Of a DNA stretch of 64,000 nucleotides, positions 59,843-64,000 are shown in pieces; positions within the stretch are counted from its first letter, which is position 1, and each line of letters begins with the position of its first letter. A program made the position numbers and the translations under genes. Location: positions 1 through 64,000 of the forward strand of contig NZ_CALMFY010000075.1 of assembly GCF_937863485.1 (NCBI RefSeq). Reading direction: 5' to 3'. The notes under the pieces are model-generated. The model searched no databases. It worked only from the letters and a program-made list of their open reading frames with translations, and was not told the origin of the DNA. This stretch comes from an uncultured Nostoc sp. (GTDB lineage: Bacteria > Cyanobacteriota > Cyanobacteriia > Cyanobacteriales > Nostocaceae).

Positions 59843-59987
59843 CGCTCAGTTATAGCCTGTAGTGAAAAACAGCCATAGCACTGCTACGTCTCTATAAGGG
59901 TTTTGGATAAGGCATAATTAATTTCTGGAGATATCTATTGCTTGATTCTGGATTTTAGAAACATCTAAAATCCAAAATCTAGAACTC

Positions 59988-60695
59988 TTACAGTTGCCGC
60001 ACTAATGGCTGACCATCTTTGACTTCACCAATCAAAACTAAATCGACACAGTTAACAAAGATACCATTTTCCAAAACGCCGGGAATGTTATTCAATGTCT
60101 TTTCTAGGCTGGCTGGATCTTCAATAGAGTCAAATCTGACATCTAAGACAAAGTTCCCTTGATCAGTGATCACTGGGCCAGCTTTTTTTACACCCATGCG
60201 GAGTTCTGGTTTACCACCAAGTTTTTTGATGGCATTGGTAACAGGAGTAATTGCCATTGGAATCACTTCCACAGGCACAGCGAAACTAGAACCCAAGCGG
60301 TCTACTAACTTACCACTATCTACCACGACGATGAACTGTTCTGCCAGGTAGTCTACGACTTTTTCGCGGGTATGTGCTGCACCACCGCCTTTAATCAAAT
60401 TCTTCTGCGGATCAACTTCATCTGCACCATCAATGGCAATATCGATGTGGTCGATAGCGTCCAAAGTGGCGAGAGGAACACCATACTGCTTCGCCAGCAC
60501 TTCTGACTGAAACGAGGTAGGTATACCAATGATATCTTTGAGTTCACCAGAATTGAGGCGATCGCCCAAAAACTGAATCGTATATGCTGTAGTTGACCCC
60601 GTACCCAACCCAACGATGGAACCAGATTTTACCAGGGCGGCGGCGGCTTTGCCAACTTCTTGCTTCATCAACTTTACGGGATCTGTTGCTGTCAT
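59988..60695 (-). CDS. rpiA: Ribose-5-phosphate isomerase A
   Basis: Interconverts ribose-5-phosphate and ribulose-5-phosphate in the Calvin cycle and pentose phosphate pathway. The 235-residue protein shows the [10 protein letters not shown] substrate loop, [10 protein letters not shown] with catalytic Asp residues, and [14 protein letters not shown] with the catalytic Glu and Lys. The ATG at 60695, preceded by CAGGAG, is chosen over a TTG two codons upstream. It stands alone and converges with the DUF4347 gene. Confidence 0.97.
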   Translation of the reverse strand: MTATDPVKLMKQEVGKAAAALVKSGSIVGLGTGSTTAYTIQFLGDRLNSGELKDIIGIPTSFQSEVLAKQYGVPLATLDAIDHIDIAIDGADEVDPQKNLIKGGGAAHTREKVVDYLAEQFIVVVDSGKLVDRLGSSFAVPVEVIPMAITPVTNAIKKLGGKPELRMGVKKAGPVITDQGNFVLDVRFDSIEDPASLEKTLNNIPGVLENGIFVNCVDLVLIGEVKDGQPLVRQL

Positions 60696-60865
60696 TCCCA
60701 AAACTCCTGAAAAACTGACTATAGTCCATAGTAGTGGGCAGATAACGTCAAAAGATGAAAGGTAAAAAACAAGTTTTTGCTAATTTCTACTTCCTTGATT
60801 AGGGACTGACAAAAAATAAAACATCATAGTGTCCGGGACAAAGGAAATGAATAATGTAATATAGT

Positions 60866-60879
60866 GTATATTAATATAC
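60866..60879. promoter_or_regulatory. 14-bp perfect palindrome upstream of a hypothetical gene
   Basis: GTATATTAATATAC lies seven bases before the ATG of the next gene, in an AT-rich promoter area that includes ATAATGTAATATAGTG. It could be an operator or a -10-rich region. Its closeness to the start codon would let it also hide the ribosome binding site. Confidence 0.4.
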
Positions 60880-60886
60880 GAAAATT

Positions 60887-61366
60887 ATGAATAAGCCACA
60901 GTACACTGCTTCTACTTTTGAGCAACTTTTCGCTGAGATTGCCCCGGAAGTAGCAAATACCTTCACGGTGGAGCAATTAGAAGCGATAAAAAGGGGTTTT
61001 GCCTCTCGTGGTCGGACCCGTCATGCTTTAGACATAAGAGTTTCAGTGCCAATTCCCGGATTAAGGTTTTATCTGGTGTTATTAGCAGGTTCAGAACGTC
61101 GCTCTAAATTGCGTTTACGCTCTGAAAAAGGTTTATATCCTTTTTGGACTCCAGCCAATATCTTGTTCCTCATCGGATTTCTAATCATTCTATCGGCTTG
61201 TGGCTACACTTTATTTTCTTTTGCATTGTCTTCACTTACTCCCATATCTGCCTCGTATTACCCTGCTTCAATTCCTTGGATTGACGATAAATCAGAATGT
61301 GAATATACCAGTAGAGTCTGGCATGATGGGAAGTGCTGGGATTCTGAACACAGTCCTAATTTTTAA
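60887..61366 (+). CDS. Hypothetical membrane protein
   Basis: A 159-residue protein. The N-terminal half (about 1-85) is soluble and basic (SRGRTRHALDIRVSVPIPGLRFYLVLLAGSERRSKLRLR), then one membrane helix (about 91-118, ANILFLIGFLIILSACGYTLFSFAL), and a short C-terminal tail with cysteines (CEYTSRVWHDGKCW), a possible disulfide if outside. It looks like a genuine but uncharacterised cyanobacterial protein. Alone on the plus strand, divergent from rpiA. Confidence 0.6.
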   Translation: MNKPQYTASTFEQLFAEIAPEVANTFTVEQLEAIKRGFASRGRTRHALDIRVSVPIPGLRFYLVLLAGSERRSKLRLRSEKGLYPFWTPANILFLIGFLIILSACGYTLFSFALSSLTPISASYYPASIPWIDDKSECEYTSRVWHDGKCWDSEHSPNF

Positions 61367-61519
61367 AATTTCTAGCTACACCCTACGTAGCCGCAGCAAC
61401 ATTGCCCAGTCTAAATTCGTCACTAGTTAAGTTACAGGTTATTAGGAATACCAAACTTCGCCTTAACCTCAATAACGTAGTTTTTTAAATTCATTTAACA
61501 GCTAAAAGTGGTTATTATA

Positions 61520-62200
61520 ATGCGTCAGCTTTCAATTACTCTATCTTTAGTGGCCCTACTACAAAACTTACCAGCAATTGCTCAAGCTCAAGTGCCAGAA
61601 ACTACTTCTGGAATCCCATCTGATTCCATTCAACAGGTAACTGCTGTCAAATGGATGACAAACTTTTCCGATGGCAAGTTTTATCCAGAAAGGTTAGTGA
61701 GTAGGGCAGAATTAGCGTCAATTATGGTAAAAGCATTTGGGCTAAATAAAAGACAAGCTGTTAGCAAAGAAAATTTAGCTATTCCAGATGTTCCTGCTTC
61801 TCATTGGGCATTTAATGATATACAGACAGTCTTAAAAACTGACATTATGAAAGGCTATCGGGGCAATGAATTTTTCCCTAATCAAAAGGTGACAAGGGCA
61901 GAAGCTCTTGCTATTTTCGCCCAAGCTTATGGTGTATTCCAGTTTCCTGATGACGCTGTTAATGAGATTCTGGCTTCACATCCAGATGAAAAGTCTATCC
62001 CAGCTTGGGCTAGAAAAGCGATCGCTACAGTGGCTAGTGAGGGATTTCTTAACACAGATGCTCAAGGAAATATTTCCCCATTAAAACCTGTTACCCGTGG
62101 GGATATGGCTTATGTATTGAGTAAATATTTGCAACGACAACAGCGACAACCCGAAACACCAGAAATTCCGGTTATTCCAGATAGCCCACAATCTCCTTAA
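61520..62200 (+). CDS. SLH-domain protein
   Basis: A 226-residue exported protein with a signal peptide (MRQLSITLSLVALLQNLPAI, cleavage near AQA) and S-layer homology repeats: about 35-75 (VKWMTNFSDGKFYPERLVSRAELASIMVKAFG), about 90-130 (FNDIQTVLKTDIMKGYRGNEFFPNQKVTRAEALAIFAQAYG) and about 150-195. SLH domains bind cell-wall polymers or form part of outer-membrane porins; here no porin barrel follows, so the protein is a small wall-attached SLH protein. I start at the ATG at 61520, because the GTG four codons upstream would place charged-free residues before the signal. Confidence 0.85.
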   Translation: MRQLSITLSLVALLQNLPAIAQAQVPETTSGIPSDSIQQVTAVKWMTNFSDGKFYPERLVSRAELASIMVKAFGLNKRQAVSKENLAIPDVPASHWAFNDIQTVLKTDIMKGYRGNEFFPNQKVTRAEALAIFAQAYGVFQFPDDAVNEILASHPDEKSIPAWARKAIATVASEGFLNTDAQGNISPLKPVTRGDMAYVLSKYLQRQQRQPETPEIPVIPDSPQSP

Positions 62201-62234
62201 CTGAATTTTATTCAGTTAAGCGACGTGTTTAAAA

Positions 62235-63530
62235 TTAGTTTTGACCCGGACTTCTATACTTGTCTCGAATCTGGCGAAGATATAAGGAATTAGACTGTGT
62301 TGGTTGCTGCAACACATAATTAGACTGTGGTGGTTGCGTCGGCTGCTGCAAGCCATAATTAGACTGTGGTAGTTGCGTCGGCTGCTGCAAGCCATAATTC
62401 CCATAATTAGACTGTGGTAGTTGCGTTGGCTGCTGCAAGCCATAATTCCCATATCCCACAGGGTTTGTTGGGGTGACAACGCCTTGACTCGGAATCTGCC
62501 TAGAGTAAGGTGAAATATTACTTGGTGCGGCAGAGCTGACTGGGGGCGTCACTGGTGCTACATTAGGCACTACCTGACCACTATTTAAATTATTATAGGG
62601 ATTTTGCGGTAAGTTCGTACCCGTTGACGGATAACCTGTACCAGTATTTAACCCATTACTAGGCAATACCTGACCGTTATTTAAATTACTGTAGGGATTT
62701 TGTGGTAAGTTCGTACCCGTTGACGTGTAGCCGTTCCCAGCAGTTAACCCACTACTTGGTAGAGAATTCTGATTGGGTAAGCTGTTGATGGGTGGCATTA
62801 ACGTTGTTCCTGAGTCAGAGACTCGACCCAAGGGATTTGTCTGAGTTGCAGTGATCCCATTGAAGCTAGACGATTTCTGGTTTGTTGATTGGTTGAGTGC
62901 TGCTTGCAGAGGGCTGAGGGAGACAGAATTTTGATTTTTTTTGGTTTGATTAGTCAATCCAATACTCAGGCTAGAGGATGTTTGTTCCCCCTCTGTTGGT
63001 TCAGATGCTGTATTTAAGGTCTTCAGACCTAGAAACTGGTTATTACTATCAACCGTCCCAGTCCGTAATAAATTTTCTGTTTGGACAACAAAGGGATTTT
63101 TCACGGCTGGGGAGGTGTCGCCATTAACGCCTAAACCAGGATTTAATTTGGTATCACTACCAGACTTTTGTTTGTTAATTACATCTTCTAATAAGCTTTT
63201 GCTCTTTTTTTCCTCAGTGTTTTCATTAGGAGTATTTGGCGTTAATGAGACAGTTGCTTGATCAAAATCATTAAACAAAACTGGCAGGTTATCAATATCT
63301 GCGGCAATAGCTCTGTCTTCTGCTGACAGTGAAGAATCAGCAGGCTGTTGTGAAGCGACTTGGTTTTTTTGCTTATAAACGAAAATATCTGGGTTTGACC
63401 AGTATTCCCAGGTTACTAGCCCTACTATAAATAAAAAAATTGCAGTTCCCCAAAAACCAGGCTGCCTTAGATACCATAACCTGGCTTTGAGATAGCGTAA
63501 GTAGGCGGGAGGATAATGACGATGTGGCAT
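62235..63530 (-). CDS. Membrane-anchored Pro/Gln/Asn-rich protein
   Basis: A 431-residue protein with a basic cytoplasmic start (MPHRHYPPAYLRYLKARLWY), one membrane helix (about 29-47) and a long low-complexity outside part. Residues about 270-325 contain a repeat with TGTNLPQNPYSNLNNGQVLP, twice. The C-terminus repeats NYGLQQPTQLPQS three to four times (about 365-415). The DNA carries these as tandem repeats at 62295-62460. Such proteins may span the peptidoglycan, but the function is unknown. Confidence 0.65.
   Translation of the reverse strand: MPHRHYPPAYLRYLKARLWYLRQPGFWGTAIFLFIVGLVTWEYWSNPDIFVYKQKNQVASQQPADSSLSAEDRAIAADIDNLPVLFNDFDQATVSLTPNTPNENTEEKKSKSLLEDVINKQKSGSDTKLNPGLGVNGDTSPAVKNPFVVQTENLLRTGTVDSNNQFLGLKTLNTASEPTEGEQTSSSLSIGLTNQTKKNQNSVSLSPLQAALNQSTNQKSSSFNGITATQTNPLGRVSDSGTTLMPPINSLPNQNSLPSSGLTAGNGYTSTGTNLPQNPYSNLNNGQVLPSNGLNTGTGYPSTGTNLPQNPYNNLNSGQVVPNVAPVTPPVSSAAPSNISPYSRQIPSQGVVTPTNPVGYGNYGLQQPTQLPQSNYGNYGLQQPTQLPQSNYGLQQPTQPPQSNYVLQQPTQSNSLYLRQIRDKYRSPGQN
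62295..62455. repeat. Tandem repeat within the Pro/Gln-rich gene
   Basis: Repeats containing TTAGACTGTGG(T/C)(A/T)GTTGCGT and GGCTGCTGCAAGCCATAATT occur about four times head to tail, with units of 36 to 45 bases. Units differ by whole codons, so length changes keep the reading frame; copy number is likely to vary between strains. Confidence 0.75.
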
Positions 63531-63954
63531 GGGATTGGTAATTGAAATTTACTCAAAATCGGAAAAACTTGACGAAAGTTGAGAGCGTTGCTGTTTAATG
63601 CTTTTGCTTGACTCAACAGAAAATATCTCAACTTAAGTTTGAATGATGATTTCATCCTAACTTCTCCATCAGTTATTAGTCATTACCAATAGACATGTAG
63701 TAGCCAAAAATTTACTTTTTAGCGGCTGGAGTCCTTTGGCAAGATTTTCTAGAAAGTTATGGTAATTCATGCTCAGTTTTTGGCTATCGGTCACATTGGA
63801 TAACATCAGGAGTTGACAACTGGTCTAATTTATTGTTGTGGCGGGACAAAAGTTCAACTTTTTTACTTTCTAGTTAGCAAACTGTGCTGCAATGCTTCGA
63901 TACGCCTCTGAGGGCACTGTGCTGCACCGTACTATTAACCAGGAGACTACAGCA
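63531..63954. other. Divergent intergenic region
   Basis: About 420 bases before the last gene. No gene is recognised. CACTGTGCTGC occurs near 63896-63925 as GTGCTGCAATGC and GTGCTGCACCGT, a partial repeat. It contains the promoters of the Pro/Gln-rich gene and the CBS gene. Confidence 0.4.
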
Positions 63955-64000
63955 ATGATGAAAGCTGAAGATATCATGACCAAAGATGTAGTTACCATTC
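63955..64000 (+). CDS. CBS-domain protein, 5' end only
   Basis: The frame starts MMKAEDIMTKDVVTI and runs off the window. D-I-M-T-K-D-V-V-T-I is the typical opening of a CBS domain, which binds adenosine nucleotides. AGGAG lies 9-10 bases upstream. Two successive ATG codons (63955, 63958) are possible starts. What follows the CBS domain cannot be seen. Confidence 0.75.
   Translation, partial: MMKAEDIMTKDVVTI

Overview
The window comes from the chromosome of a filamentous, heterocyst-type cyanobacterium (Nostocales, Nostoc/Anabaena-like). The evidence is: a split dnaE whose N-terminal intein half closely resembles the well-known Nostoc DnaE intein; an apcE-apcABC phycobilisome core cluster; the cyanobacterial ATP synthase operon with separate b and b' subunits and no beta/epsilon genes; an Flv1/Flv3 flavodiiron pair; very frequent GCGATCGC (HIP1) sites; and heptameric short tandem repeats in many gaps. 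Most genes are housekeeping, separated by AT-rich gaps.

Layout. 1-3.6 kb: 5' tip of a 16S rRNA gene (minus strand) with its promoter, then rsmA, ispE and a small membrane protein. 3.9-9.1 kb: accessory region. A GerMN lipoprotein and tRNA-Gly(CCC) are followed 9 bp later by a sequence that looks like the terminus of a Tn7-like, type V-K CRISPR-associated transposon (three 20-21 bp spaced TnsB-type repeats). Beyond it lie a stand-alone group II-like reverse transcriptase, a remnant of type I restriction hsdR, a truncated ltrA and repeat elements. 9.2-19.4 kb: ftsH, a class IV aminotransferase, GNAT, a TPR-like membrane protein, a VOC protein, split dnaE-N and a dicarboxylate/amino-acid symporter. 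19.4-25.6 kb: flv1-flv3, an orphan IS630-type OrfA, a MITE-like element and tmRNA. 25.7-32.3 kb: the ATP synthase operon (atpI-B-E-F2-F-H-A-G, minus strand).

32.8-38.7 kb: a methyltransferase, a decayed xisI, a VWA-PP2C pair whose kinase partner is reduced to its first 32 codons, an orphan barstar, a PIN-toxin module with a frameshifted antitoxin enclosed by 32-bp direct repeats, a ComB-like protein and a secreted protein. 39.2-44.5 kb: apcE, apcA, apcB and apcC with a strong terminator. 44.6-64 kb: a GGDEF-EAL protein, an unknown protein, a relic of an ftsW/rodA-like gene, ftsW, two large membrane proteins with Ig-like domains (one with WD40 repeats), a 1435-residue secreted DUF4347/beta-helix/RTX protein, rpiA, small hypothetical proteins, an SLH protein, a proline/glutamine-rich protein and the start of a CBS protein.

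How the genes relate. The phycobilisome core, ATP synthase, FtsH and flavodiiron genes serve photosynthetic energy conversion and its protection. The 4.7-9.2 kb and 34-37.5 kb stretches are the accessory parts: they hold mobile-element ends, defence relics, toxin-antitoxin parts and broken genes. The most notable observation is the putative type V-K transposon end beside tRNA-Gly, with the reverse transcriptase region next to it. No cas12k, tnsB, tnsC or tniQ gene is present, and I could not find the opposite end.
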